The notes beneath the pieces are model-generated. The model worked only from the letters and a program-made list of their open reading frames with translations. It had not been told where the DNA came from and ran no database searches. From Oligoflexus tunisiensis (GTDB lineage Bacteria; Bdellovibrionota_B; Oligoflexia; Oligoflexales; Oligoflexaceae): DNA of 64,000 bases. Of the stretch, positions 14,996-23,869 are shown piece by piece. The stretch lies in assembly GCF_001748245.1 (NCBI RefSeq), contig NZ_BDFO01000001.1:6105346-6169345 (forward strand). The letters are read 5' to 3'. How positions within the stretch are numbered: the first letter of the stretch is position 1; each line of letters begins with the position of its first letter. Position numbers and translations under genes: made by a program.

Positions 14996-17818
14996 ATGCG
15001 AATGCTTCTCATGTTTCTGCTGGCTATGGCCTGGTCTTCGGGAGCAAGGGGTCTTTCCGGGCATGGTGGGATCGTTCTCCAGTCCACGACGGAGCAGGTG
15101 GCTATAGGTAATTTCTCGTATCTGAAGGATGCCAGCCGCAAGCTCGAATTCGAATCGGTTAAGGATCGGGAGGACTGGCAAACAAACGAAAGGCCCAATT
15201 TTAACTTTGGATTGGCCGAGGAGGTCTATTGGATTCGTTTCCGCTTGAGCAATCAAGAGGATGTGCCCTTGAAGTGGGTCCTCGAAATGGAATACGCGCC
15301 ACTGGACTATGTGGACCTCTATATCGTTTCGGACAAGGGCGTTATCCATAAAGCCGCCGGCGACCGGCTTCCCTTTGAAGCACGCGAGATCAATTACCGA
15401 ACCACCAATTTCATGATCGATACCGCTGCCAACCAAACCCTGACTCTTTATCTGAAAATCAATTCTGAAAGTTCGCTTCAGGGTCCTATCAACCTGTGGT
15501 CGCCCAAGCGTTTTGTCGAAAAGGCGAGCAACGAACTGGTCAGCTTCTCGATCTATGTGGGTCTGATGCTCTCCATGTTCGTATACAATCTTTTTCTTTT
15601 CCTGAGTATCAGGGATCGCAGCTACCTCTTTTATGTGGCCTACGTTTTTTCCTATGGTTATACGATCACTTCGCTCTTTGGTCTTATTTATCAATATCTC
15701 ACAACGCACGCCCCGGTCTTTTCCAATCGCATGGTGCCGATATCCATAGCCCTGGCCGTTTTGTTTGCGATCCTATTTGCGCAGGAATTCCTACAGCTCC
15801 GGCGCTACTCCGTCGCGTTATGGCGAGTGTTTCGGTTGGGTGTTGTATGGGCGGTCTGCGCAGTTATCGCCGCCCTGTTCAACTACCGTCTCGGCATCAA
15901 ACTGGCCTCGAGCCTGGCCATGCTGAGTGCGCCCATCCTGCTTCTGGCAGGGATCGTCTGCTTGCGGAAAGGCTATCGCCCTGCACTCTTCTTTGTCCTC
16001 GCGTTTGCCGCGTTTTTGATCGGGGTCACGGCCAATCAGCTTATAACCTTTGGCGTTCTCGAACCCAGTTTTTTCGCCTACTACAGTGTTCATATCGGTT
16101 CAGCTGTTGAGATGCTGCTTCTTTCGATCAGCTTGGGCGATAAGATCAAATATCAACAGAAAGAGGCGCATCAGAGAATCAAGCAGCTCAACGAGCAACT
16201 TCAGGACGAGCATCGCAAGATCGTTTCCTTAAATGAGCACCTTGAAGCGAAGGTGGAGGAGCAGACACGCGACATACGGTCCATGCTTGCCAATATTCGT
16301 CTTGGAATCTTCACCATCGTCGATGATGGGTTGATTCACAAGGACTATTCCTCGTTCCTGGAGCACATCTTCCACAGAAGTGGTCTGACCGGAATGAAGG
16401 CGGTCGATCTCCTGCTGGCGCAAAGCGATGCCGACCATGATGCCATTAGCCAGATCAGCAGCATCCTCGAAAGCACGCTCGGTGAACCCAAACTGAGCTT
16501 TGAGCTCAACGAGGGGTCTCTGATAAGAGAGCTGAAGAAAAAGGATGCAGACGGCCGCATGACCATCCTGGAACTCGATTGGAACCCCATCATCAATCGC
16601 CGGCATGTCATCGAGAAGATCCTGGTGACCATCCGCGACGTAACGCAACTCAGAGAACTGCAGCAGGTCGCCAACTCCAAGAAAAAGGAACTGGAATTCA
16701 TCGCTGAGATTGTTCCAGTATCCCGCGAGCAGTTCACGCGTTTTCTGAATTCCGTGGAGAAACTCATCGAGGAGAACGAGCGTCTGCTCGCAGCCAGCAC
16801 CTTGAAGAACCTGGAGGCTCTGAAGATCGTCCTGATCAATATGCATACGATCAAAGGAACGTCCCGTACGCTGGGACTGAAGAAGTTAACCGAGGTCGTG
16901 CATGAGGCCGAACATTACGGGAGTCTTCTCCAGAATGGTCCTATGGATTGGGACCATACGCGGCTGGCTCAGGATGCGGCCATGATCAAGGAAACCTTCG
17001 CCTACTATCGCTATGTCCATGACAGGATCCTGGAACGCGGCAGCAGTCGCGCCAACGTTGAAGTCGCCACGACACGCGTTGAGGCCATACTTCAGGCGAT
17101 GGCTTCTTACCGAAATGAGCCATTAACCGGAGCGGCCAGGAACTTCTTCCAGAAAATCGATTTTATGCTGTGCCATGCCTTTTACCAGCCCGCTCAGACC
17201 GTTCTCGGCGAAATATTCACAGCCACCAGACGCCTGGCGAAAGACCTGAATAAAGAGCAGCCGGTCATCGCCATCGAAGAGAACAGTATCTTCCTGACCG
17301 ATGAAGGGGCGGATTTGCTTCGCAATGTCTTTGGCCATTTGATCCGCAATTCCATGGATCATGGCATCGAAACCAAGGAGGAACGGCTGGCTGGAGGGAA
17401 ACCGGCTTCCGGTCTTCTTCAGGTCGGGTTCTGTGAAAAAGACGATGCGGTCGAAATCGTTTACAGCGATGACGGCCGAGGCCTGGCCCTGCCGGTGATT
17501 CAGGAGATCGCTTTGGCTCGTGGTCTGGTTCCGTCGGTGGATGGCCTGAGTCAGGAAGAACTTGCAGCTCTCATCTTTGAGCCAGGCTTCTCGACCAGCC
17601 AGAAGGTGACTGAGATCTCAGGGCGGGGCGTGGGCATGTCCGCGATTAAAAGTTATTTGGAAAAGGCAGGCGGTTGCCTGGAGTTAAAGCTCGTGCCTCA
17701 GCCACGGAAGTCAGACAACGGGCACGCTCCGTTTTCCATTCGCATTCACCTGCCCGCCCGGTATTACCGGGCCTTTCCGAAATCCATCCTGGAGAATGCA
17801 CAAAGCCCGGCAGCCTGA
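14996..17818 (+). CDS. 7TM sensor kinase with HPt and CheA-like ATPase
   Basis: A 940-residue protein from ATG 14996 (signal peptide at the N-terminus; the open frame extends further upstream but overlaps the previous gene). Order: signal peptide, 7TMR-DISM extracellular beta domain (about 30-175, EVYWIRFRLSN), seven TM helices (about 185-390), coiled coil (390-430), PAS-like region, HPt with HTIKGTSRTLG (His near 617), and a CheA-type HATPase (HLIRNSMDHGIE, DDGRGLAL, FSTSQKVTEISGRGVGMSAI). It lacks HisKA, receiver and CheW domains. Family knowledge suggests carbohydrate or ligand sensing with HPt phosphotransfer to a separate regulator. A second protein of this plan is at 42012. Confidence 0.85.
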   Translation: MRMLLMFLLAMAWSSGARGLSGHGGIVLQSTTEQVAIGNFSYLKDASRKLEFESVKDREDWQTNERPNFNFGLAEEVYWIRFRLSNQEDVPLKWVLEMEYAPLDYVDLYIVSDKGVIHKAAGDRLPFEAREINYRTTNFMIDTAANQTLTLYLKINSESSLQGPINLWSPKRFVEKASNELVSFSIYVGLMLSMFVYNLFLFLSIRDRSYLFYVAYVFSYGYTITSLFGLIYQYLTTHAPVFSNRMVPISIALAVLFAILFAQEFLQLRRYSVALWRVFRLGVVWAVCAVIAALFNYRLGIKLASSLAMLSAPILLLAGIVCLRKGYRPALFFVLAFAAFLIGVTANQLITFGVLEPSFFAYYSVHIGSAVEMLLLSISLGDKIKYQQKEAHQRIKQLNEQLQDEHRKIVSLNEHLEAKVEEQTRDIRSMLANIRLGIFTIVDDGLIHKDYSSFLEHIFHRSGLTGMKAVDLLLAQSDADHDAISQISSILESTLGEPKLSFELNEGSLIRELKKKDADGRMTILELDWNPIINRRHVIEKILVTIRDVTQLRELQQVANSKKKELEFIAEIVPVSREQFTRFLNSVEKLIEENERLLAASTLKNLEALKIVLINMHTIKGTSRTLGLKKLTEVVHEAEHYGSLLQNGPMDWDHTRLAQDAAMIKETFAYYRYVHDRILERGSSRANVEVATTRVEAILQAMASYRNEPLTGAARNFFQKIDFMLCHAFYQPAQTVLGEIFTATRRLAKDLNKEQPVIAIEENSIFLTDEGADLLRNVFGHLIRNSMDHGIETKEERLAGGKPASGLLQVGFCEKDDAVEIVYSDDGRGLALPVIQEIALARGLVPSVDGLSQEELAALIFEPGFSTSQKVTEISGRGVGMSAIKSYLEKAGGCLELKLVPQPRKSDNGHAPFSIRIHLPARYYRAFPKSILENAQSPAA

Positions 17819-17847
17819 TGAGGGCAGCCCAGCGGAAATTAATTTAA

Positions 17848-17857
17848 CACGGCCGTG
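17848..17857. repeat. Palindrome CACGGCCGTG
   Basis: A perfect 10-bp palindrome lies 30 nt after the CheA-like kinase stop and 67 nt before the TPR protein start. It could be a regulator half-site pair in the promoter of the downstream gene. No T-run follows, so it is not a terminator. Confidence 0.35.
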
Positions 17858-17924
17858 CAATCGATTACTCTTATATCTGGTCACATGAAACAGCTGAACA
17901 ACTTGAGTTTGGAAAGGCTATACC

Positions 17925-19100
17925 GTGGCTGGAGAAAGAAAAGCTCGCCTGGCCATCACGGCCCGCGAGTCGGAAGAGGTCAATCGCATCAGGTTTGTCG
18001 CTCATTCTCTGGGATTTTCTTCGACTGACGCCTTCAACAACACCCGTGATACCTATCAGGTGGCCTCTCGCAGCCAATACGACATCTTTATCACCTATCA
18101 AAGTTTTCAGGATATGACCGGGCTTACGATGATTCAGTCCCTGCGCGAGACTGGAAACTATGGTCTGGAGTCGCATCTGGTTCTGGTGGATGTTTTGAAT
18201 CGGGAATTGATGGTGTCCCTGGCGGAATGCAATATCAAGTTCGTGGTGCAGAAGCCATTTAGCAGCGATCATATCAGTCAGAAACTTGAAAGTCTTTGGC
18301 GTGAGGAGCGTAATCTCAACCCTACCGAAAAAAGCTATCGGGAAGCTCACGCCGCGTTTCAAAGCGGAATGAATGAGATGGCTTTGGACCTTACTCTGAA
18401 ATTGGTGAAAGAGCAAAAGGCCAATGAGAAAATCCTGCTTCTCCTTGGGGATATTTTCCTCAGGATGGGCAGGCAGGAGGAAGCGCATAAAGTCTATCAG
18501 AAGGCGCGCACGTCATTCCCCCAATCCTATGTTCCCGCTCACAAAATCGCCAAGCTTCTCATGAAACAGAAACGATTCACCGAGGCTGTCGAACTTCTCG
18601 ATGACCTGGCCCGACTGAGTCCGTTGAATCTTGAAATCCTCGCCAACACCGGTCTGGCAAACTTCGAGTTAGGCCGCTACGAGGCCGCCAAAGCCGCCAT
18701 GACCCGCTTGCGAACGCTCGATAGAAAGAGGAAAGATGCCAATGAAGTCCTGGCTCGCATCGCCATCCGCGAAGGGGACTACAACACCAGCTTCAAAGCT
18801 CTCATGGAATCCCATGGCGCCGCCGAGCTCTGTGACGTCCTGCATCGTGAAGCCGAGGTCCTGCGAACGCAGAAGGCCTATCTGCGGGTTGTGGATTTCT
18901 ATCTGAAACATATCGAAATGCTCGGTGACCATCCCATGGCCTTTGATCTGTACTACAGGCTGGGCCTGGCTTATCAGGATATCTATGACTCGGGGAATGC
19001 CCTGCGATACCTGCAGAAGGCCGTTGACCTGGAGCCTTCCTATGAACCGGCGGGCATCGCTCTCACGGAAGCCAAGGCGAACAACCGGAGTCACGCCTAG
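17925..19100 (+). CDS. Degenerate receiver domain plus TPR protein
   Basis: A 391-residue cytoplasmic protein. Residues 8-125 have receiver-like spacing, ending in the conserved KPF, but the phospho-acceptor position reads YDIFITYQSF, without the Asp at the end of beta-3. The acidic pair at the N-terminus is also missing (ITARESEEV). It is therefore probably a pseudo-receiver. Residues 135-385 are tandem tetratricopeptide repeats (for example ILLLLGDIFLRMGRQEEAHK and YYRLGLAYQDIYDSGNALRY). GTG 17925 follows GGAAAGG with a 7-nt spacer. It probably acts as a phosphorylation-independent adaptor for the adjacent sensors. Confidence 0.8.
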   Translation: MAGERKARLAITARESEEVNRIRFVAHSLGFSSTDAFNNTRDTYQVASRSQYDIFITYQSFQDMTGLTMIQSLRETGNYGLESHLVLVDVLNRELMVSLAECNIKFVVQKPFSSDHISQKLESLWREERNLNPTEKSYREAHAAFQSGMNEMALDLTLKLVKEQKANEKILLLLGDIFLRMGRQEEAHKVYQKARTSFPQSYVPAHKIAKLLMKQKRFTEAVELLDDLARLSPLNLEILANTGLANFELGRYEAAKAAMTRLRTLDRKRKDANEVLARIAIREGDYNTSFKALMESHGAAELCDVLHREAEVLRTQKAYLRVVDFYLKHIEMLGDHPMAFDLYYRLGLAYQDIYDSGNALRYLQKAVDLEPSYEPAGIALTEAKANNRSHA

Positions 19101-19108
19101 GGGACATG

Positions 19109-19187
19109 CATAATATCACCCTGAACATTTGAAACGTTACGTCCCGCCTGCCCTGATCGCGACAGACTTTAATTGTCCATAATATCA
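19109..19187. repeat. Direct repeat CATAATATCA upstream of the hybrid kinase operon
   Basis: The 10-mer CATAATATCA occurs at 19109-19118 and again at 19178-19187, 69 bp apart, in the 221-nt gap before the large kinase operon. A pair of identical A+T-rich boxes at a near-integral number of helical turns may be regulator sites. The chance of an accidental pair is not negligible. Confidence 0.3.
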
Positions 19188-19321
19188 GCGCCCTAATCCA
19201 ATAATTCCATCTTATAAATGCTTTTTGCCGGGGCCGAGTATATAGCTGTAGAAAATAGGACCTGGATAAAAGCTGGAAATAGAGGTGTCACCGGGTCATA
19301 TCGTCGGATGAGGGCAGAACA

Positions 19322-22300
19322 ATGGAACAGGTTTCTTCACATGAGAGCACCATGTCCCATGGCCTGGTGCAAGGAACTTCGTTGGCAGACAGGCCCCCCA
19401 TCCTTCTCGTGGATGACCATGATAAAAATCTGATAACTCTGGCGGCAGTCCTCGATAATCCCGCTTACAATCTGGTCCTCGCCACATCCGGCCAGGAAGC
19501 GCTTGAGCGACTTTCCGAGCAGGAATTTGCCGTCATTCTAAGTGATATCAAAATGCCTGCTATGGATGGTTTTCAGTTTGCGAGGCGCGCGAGGCAAATT
19601 CCTTCATCAAAGGAAACGCCGATCATTTTTCTGACAGGCGCGGATGATGATCAGGATCAACTGCTTAAGGCCTACTCCGCCGGAGCCGTGGACTATCTGC
19701 AAAAGCCCTTTGAGCCGGTGATTGTTCGAGCCAAGGTTGACGTCTTTGTTCGCCTTTTTGAGCAACGACATTACATTGCTGAACAGACAAGACAGCTTTA
19801 TGAAGCGGAAAGAGAGCTGCAGGCAGCCCAGCAGGAAGCCCGGGAACGCGAGCTTTGCGAAAAGGAGTTGCGCCTTCATCATGAGGCCGAAGAGAAGGCG
19901 GCCCGAACCATAAGGCAAAATGAGGAAAGGCTCAGGCTGGCGTTTCAGGCAGGAGGGATGGGGAGCTGGAGCTACGATATCGCGCAGGACGTCTCCACAT
20001 GGTCACCTGAAATGGAAGAAATTCTTGGGCTTTTGCCTGGAAGTTTCAGCGGCCGCCGTGAAGATTTGCTCGCCATGATTCATCCTGAGGATCGCGACAG
20101 AATGCAGGCCAGATTCGATGCTTCGGTGGCTCATGAAGGAAGGCTCGAGAATGACTACCGGGTTGTCCGCCCGGACGGGACCATAAGATGGGTGATTAGC
20201 CGGGGCTACATCCACAGAAATAGCGATGGGCTGCCCGTCCGGATAATCGGCGTCGTGATCGATGTCAGCCGGCAGAAGGAATCCGAGAATGCATTAAGGA
20301 CGCTGAACGACCAGTTGCAGACGGAGATCATCGAAAGAAAACGTGCGGAGCAGGCGCTCATAGCCAGCGAAGCTCAGCTCAGCCTGATTACCAATTCCCT
20401 GCCGGCACTGGTCGCCTATATTGACGAAAACCATCGATATCAGTTCGCCAACGCTCCTTTTGGAAAACTGCTTGGCATCCATCAGGAGGAATTCCGAGGA
20501 AAATCCATCGCTGAAATACTTGGGTCCTCCGCATACGAAAACATTAAGCCCCATCTGGAGAAAAGTTTTCAAGGGGAAACCGTCAATTTCGAAGCCCCTA
20601 TGACCTATAACGACTCCACCCAGCGCTGGATCAACGCCACCTATGTGCCTGATTTTGACCAGAATGGAGCCGTCCGAGGCATCGTTGCCCTGGTTCATGA
20701 CACGACGGAAAGGCGACGGGCCGAGGACGAACTCAGGATGCAGGCGCAGGTCCTCGATAGCATGATTGAAGGCGTGAGCCTTGCCGATGATCAAGGCTAT
20801 ATCGTTTACACAAATCCAGCCGAGGACAGGATTTTTGGTTACGAACGCGGCGAGCTTCTCGGCAAACATGTGACCGTGCAAAATTCCTACTCGGACAGTG
20901 AGAATAAGGAAATCGTGGACCGGATGATCTCGCACCTTAAAACCAGGGGGGCCTGGGCCGGGGAATTTTTAAACAAGAAAAAGGATGGAACACGGTTTGT
21001 AACGTATGCGCGCATCAATTCCATTGAGATGTCAGGTCGAACCTGGTTTGTCTGTGTGCAGGAGGATATTACCGAACGAAAAAGAGCCGAAGAGGCCTTG
21101 CGGGAAAGTGAAGCGCGTGCCAGGCGTTATGGCAATACTCAGAAATTCCTCGTTGAAGCGGCTGCGGTCCTTTCATCATCGCTTGACTATGAACATACGC
21201 TACGACATGTCGCCAGTCTTGTGGTTCCGGGCATGGCGGACTGGTGCGCGGTGTCCATAGCCGATGAGGATGGAACGGTCAGGCAGCTGGCCACTGCTCA
21301 CATCGATCCCCGAAAGGTGGAGCTCGCCCGGGAAATCCAAAAGCGCTATCCACCCGATCCAGCTTTGAAACACGGCACCCTTCATGTCATTCGAACAGGC
21401 GAGGCTGAGATCATGTCCGATATTCCGGATTCCCTGCTGGAATCCGGCGCCAAAGATCCAGAGCACCTGGCCATCATAAAAAACCTCGGCATGAAATCCT
21501 ATATGTGCCTTCCGCTCAAGGTGGCCGGCAGGATACTTGGGGCTATTTCCTTTGTTTCCGCTGAATCAGGCCGGCGTTATGATTCGCGTGATCTCCTGCT
21601 GGCGGAGCAGCTGGCCCAAAGGGCTGCCATTGCCGTTGAAAATTCGCGCCTCTATGGAAAAGCCAAGGATGCCATCAAGAAGCAAAAGGAAGCCCTGGCT
21701 CTGCTTGATTCTCTCATAAGCACAGCCCCCGTGGGATTTGCCTTTTTGGATCGGCAGCTCCGCTACGGGAAAATCAATGACTACCTGGCCTCACTCCATG
21801 GAACCGTCCCGGAAAGAGCCTTGGGAAAGACCATTTGGGAGGTGAATCCTGGAGTCGCCCCGGGTCTCTCGATCCATTATAAAAAGGTTCTGGAAAGCGG
21901 CGAGGTCATCCGAAACCTCAATGTCAAAGGTGAGTCGCCCCTATCCCCAGGCGAAATTCGTCATTGGAACGTCACCTATTACCCGGTTTATATCGAAGGC
22001 GGAGCCACCAGCCCTGTGCCGCGGGAACCCATTGGAGTTGGCGTCATTTCATCGGACATCACGGAAATCGTAAGAGCCGAGGAGAGCCTGCGCGACGAAA
22101 AGCGAATCGTTGAGCGGTTGAATCAGATAGGCAGGACTCTGGTCGTCGAACTCGATCTGGAAAAGCTGGTGCAGGCCGCCACCGATGTCGCCACGGAACT
22201 TTCCGGTGCTGAATTTGGAGCCTTCTTCTATAACGTCCATGACGGTCAACACGACAGTTATATGCTTTATACAATTTCCGGTGTGACGCGAGATAAATTC

Positions 22301-23416
22301 TCAAAGTTTCCCATGCCGCGAAAGACCGCTATCTTTTCGCCGACGTTTGAGGGCACCCGCATTATCCGCCTCGATGATGTCACAAAAGACCCCAGGTACG
22401 GTAAAAATACTCCCTATCATGGGATGCCCGAGGGCCATCTTCCGGTGCGCAGCTACCTCGCCGTACCGGTCATCTCACGCCATGGCGATGTTATGGGCGC
22501 CCTTTTCTTTGGGCATTCCAAGGCTGGCATGTTTTCAGAAAGATCGGAAGATGCCGTGATTGGCATCGCAGCCCAGGCGGCCATCGCCATTGACAATGCC
22601 AACCTGTTCAAGAGGGCTCAGGATGAGCTGGCTGCCAAACACAAGGCGGAAGAGGAGGTCCGGCTTCTCAATGAAAACCTTGAAAGGCTTGTTCATGAAA
22701 GAACCGCTGAACTGAAATCAGCCAACAAGGAACTTGAGTCCTTCAGCTACTCCGTTTCTCATGATTTGCGATCCCCGTTACGGGGCATCGATGGCTTCAG
22801 CCAGCTCCTCCTGGAACGATATGCCGATCAAATGGATGAGCGCGGCAGGGGTTACCTCTTGAAAGTCAGGGCCGCCAGTCAGAGAATGGGACAGCTCATC
22901 GATGATATTCTAAACCTTTCGCGGGTCACAAGACGGGAAATGAAGCGGGAGAATGTGAATCTCGCTGAGCTTGCCAAAAGGATTGTTGCGGAGCTTTCAT
23001 CAGGCGATCCCTCAAGGACGGTGAACCTGATCCTGCCCGAGAAGCTCTGGGCCTATGGCGATGCCGGACTTCTTAGCATAGCTTTGGAAAACCTTATCGG
23101 CAATGCCTGGAAGTTTACGTCCAAACATGAACGCGCCACCATCGAGCTCGGAACGCATCATGGCAATCATGGAGACACTGAGTATTATATCCGGGATGAT
23201 GGAGCTGGATTTGATATGGCGTTTTCCGAAAAGCTTTTTGGAGCTTTTCAAAGGCTGCATGACAATGATGAATTTCCCGGCACAGGCATTGGCCTTGCAA
23301 CAGTCCAAAGAATCGTGCATCGCCATGGCGGTAGACTATGGGCAGACGCGGCAGTCGAACAGGGGGCAACCTTTCATTTCACTCTACCTGCACCAACCTG
23401 CGAGGGGCAGCCATGA
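19322..23416 (+). CDS. Multi-domain REC-PAS-GAF hybrid histidine kinase
   Basis: A 1364-residue cytoplasmic protein without TM segments. Order: receiver (26-145, ILLVDDHDKN, phospho-Asp in VILSDIKMP near 73), coiled coil, three PAS domains (about 203-315, 350-465, 475-595), GAF (about 605-770), PAS (about 790-915), GAF (about 935-1085), coiled coil, HisKA (VSHDLRSPLRGIDGF, His near 1146) and HATPase (NLIGNAWKFTSK, GTGIGLATVQRI). The HisKA/HATPase part resembles phytochrome-type kinases, but no chromophore cysteine region is evident. GAGGG 7 nt before ATG supports the start. It is first of a three-gene operon, overlapping the next gene by ATGA. Confidence 0.88.
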   Translation: MEQVSSHESTMSHGLVQGTSLADRPPILLVDDHDKNLITLAAVLDNPAYNLVLATSGQEALERLSEQEFAVILSDIKMPAMDGFQFARRARQIPSSKETPIIFLTGADDDQDQLLKAYSAGAVDYLQKPFEPVIVRAKVDVFVRLFEQRHYIAEQTRQLYEAERELQAAQQEARERELCEKELRLHHEAEEKAARTIRQNEERLRLAFQAGGMGSWSYDIAQDVSTWSPEMEEILGLLPGSFSGRREDLLAMIHPEDRDRMQARFDASVAHEGRLENDYRVVRPDGTIRWVISRGYIHRNSDGLPVRIIGVVIDVSRQKESENALRTLNDQLQTEIIERKRAEQALIASEAQLSLITNSLPALVAYIDENHRYQFANAPFGKLLGIHQEEFRGKSIAEILGSSAYENIKPHLEKSFQGETVNFEAPMTYNDSTQRWINATYVPDFDQNGAVRGIVALVHDTTERRRAEDELRMQAQVLDSMIEGVSLADDQGYIVYTNPAEDRIFGYERGELLGKHVTVQNSYSDSENKEIVDRMISHLKTRGAWAGEFLNKKKDGTRFVTYARINSIEMSGRTWFVCVQEDITERKRAEEALRESEARARRYGNTQKFLVEAAAVLSSSLDYEHTLRHVASLVVPGMADWCAVSIADEDGTVRQLATAHIDPRKVELAREIQKRYPPDPALKHGTLHVIRTGEAEIMSDIPDSLLESGAKDPEHLAIIKNLGMKSYMCLPLKVAGRILGAISFVSAESGRRYDSRDLLLAEQLAQRAAIAVENSRLYGKAKDAIKKQKEALALLDSLISTAPVGFAFLDRQLRYGKINDYLASLHGTVPERALGKTIWEVNPGVAPGLSIHYKKVLESGEVIRNLNVKGESPLSPGEIRHWNVTYYPVYIEGGATSPVPREPIGVGVISSDITEIVRAEESLRDEKRIVERLNQIGRTLVVELDLEKLVQAATDVATELSGAEFGAFFYNVHDGQHDSYMLYTISGVTRDKFSKFPMPRKTAIFSPTFEGTRIIRLDDVTKDPRYGKNTPYHGMPEGHLPVRSYLAVPVISRHGDVMGALFFGHSKAGMFSERSEDAVIGIAAQAAIAIDNANLFKRAQDELAAKHKAEEEVRLLNENLERLVHERTAELKSANKELESFSYSVSHDLRSPLRGIDGFSQLLLERYADQMDERGRGYLLKVRAASQRMGQLIDDILNLSRVTRREMKRENVNLAELAKRIVAELSSGDPSRTVNLILPEKLWAYGDAGLLSIALENLIGNAWKFTSKHERATIELGTHHGNHGDTEYYIRDDGAGFDMAFSEKLFGAFQRLHDNDEFPGTGIGLATVQRIVHRHGGRLWADAAVEQGATFHFTLPAPTCEGQP

Positions 23417-23862
23417 ATGAGAATAGAAAGGTTATCCTGCTGATCGAGGATAACCCGGACGACCGGGAACTGGCGATCGAGGCGCTGAGTGACAGTGTCT
23501 TCCATAACGAGATTATCGTTGCCAGGAATGGATCGGAGGCTCTTGATTATCTTTTTTGCAGAGGACAGTATCAGAACCGAAATACGAGGGAGCAGCCTGA
23601 TCTTATTCTCCTTGATCTGAAGCTGCCCAAGGTTGACGGTTTTGAAGTCCTGAGGCAAGTACGGGCCAGTGAATTCACGCGATTCATCCCGACCATCATC
23701 CTCACCTCTTCGACCGAACATGCCGACCTTCTGCAGGGCTATAGTCTGGGCGCCAACAGCTATGTGCGAAAGCCCGTTGATTTTGTTGAATTCACGAAAA
23801 CCGTGAAGCATCTGTTTTTTTATTGGCTCTCAATTAACGAATATGCCTACCCAAACTTCTGA
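23413..23862 (+). CDS. Single-domain response regulator (Rcp1-like)
   Basis: A 149-residue receiver-only protein: ILLIEDNPDDRELAIEAL at the N-terminus, phospho-Asp in LILLDLKLPKVDGFEVL, TSS after beta-4 and VRKPVDF. The insertion after alpha-2 (FCRGQYQNRNT) is characteristic of Rcp1-type regulators that serve phytochrome-like kinases. The start overlaps the upstream kinase stop (ATGA) and GGGGCAG precedes it. It is the obvious phosphorylation partner of the kinases on either side. With no output domain it acts by protein contact or as a phosphate shuttle. Confidence 0.88.
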   Translation: MNENRKVILLIEDNPDDRELAIEALSDSVFHNEIIVARNGSEALDYLFCRGQYQNRNTREQPDLILLDLKLPKVDGFEVLRQVRASEFTRFIPTIILTSSTEHADLLQGYSLGANSYVRKPVDFVEFTKTVKHLFFYWLSINEYAYPNF

Positions 23863-23869
23863 GGCCAAA

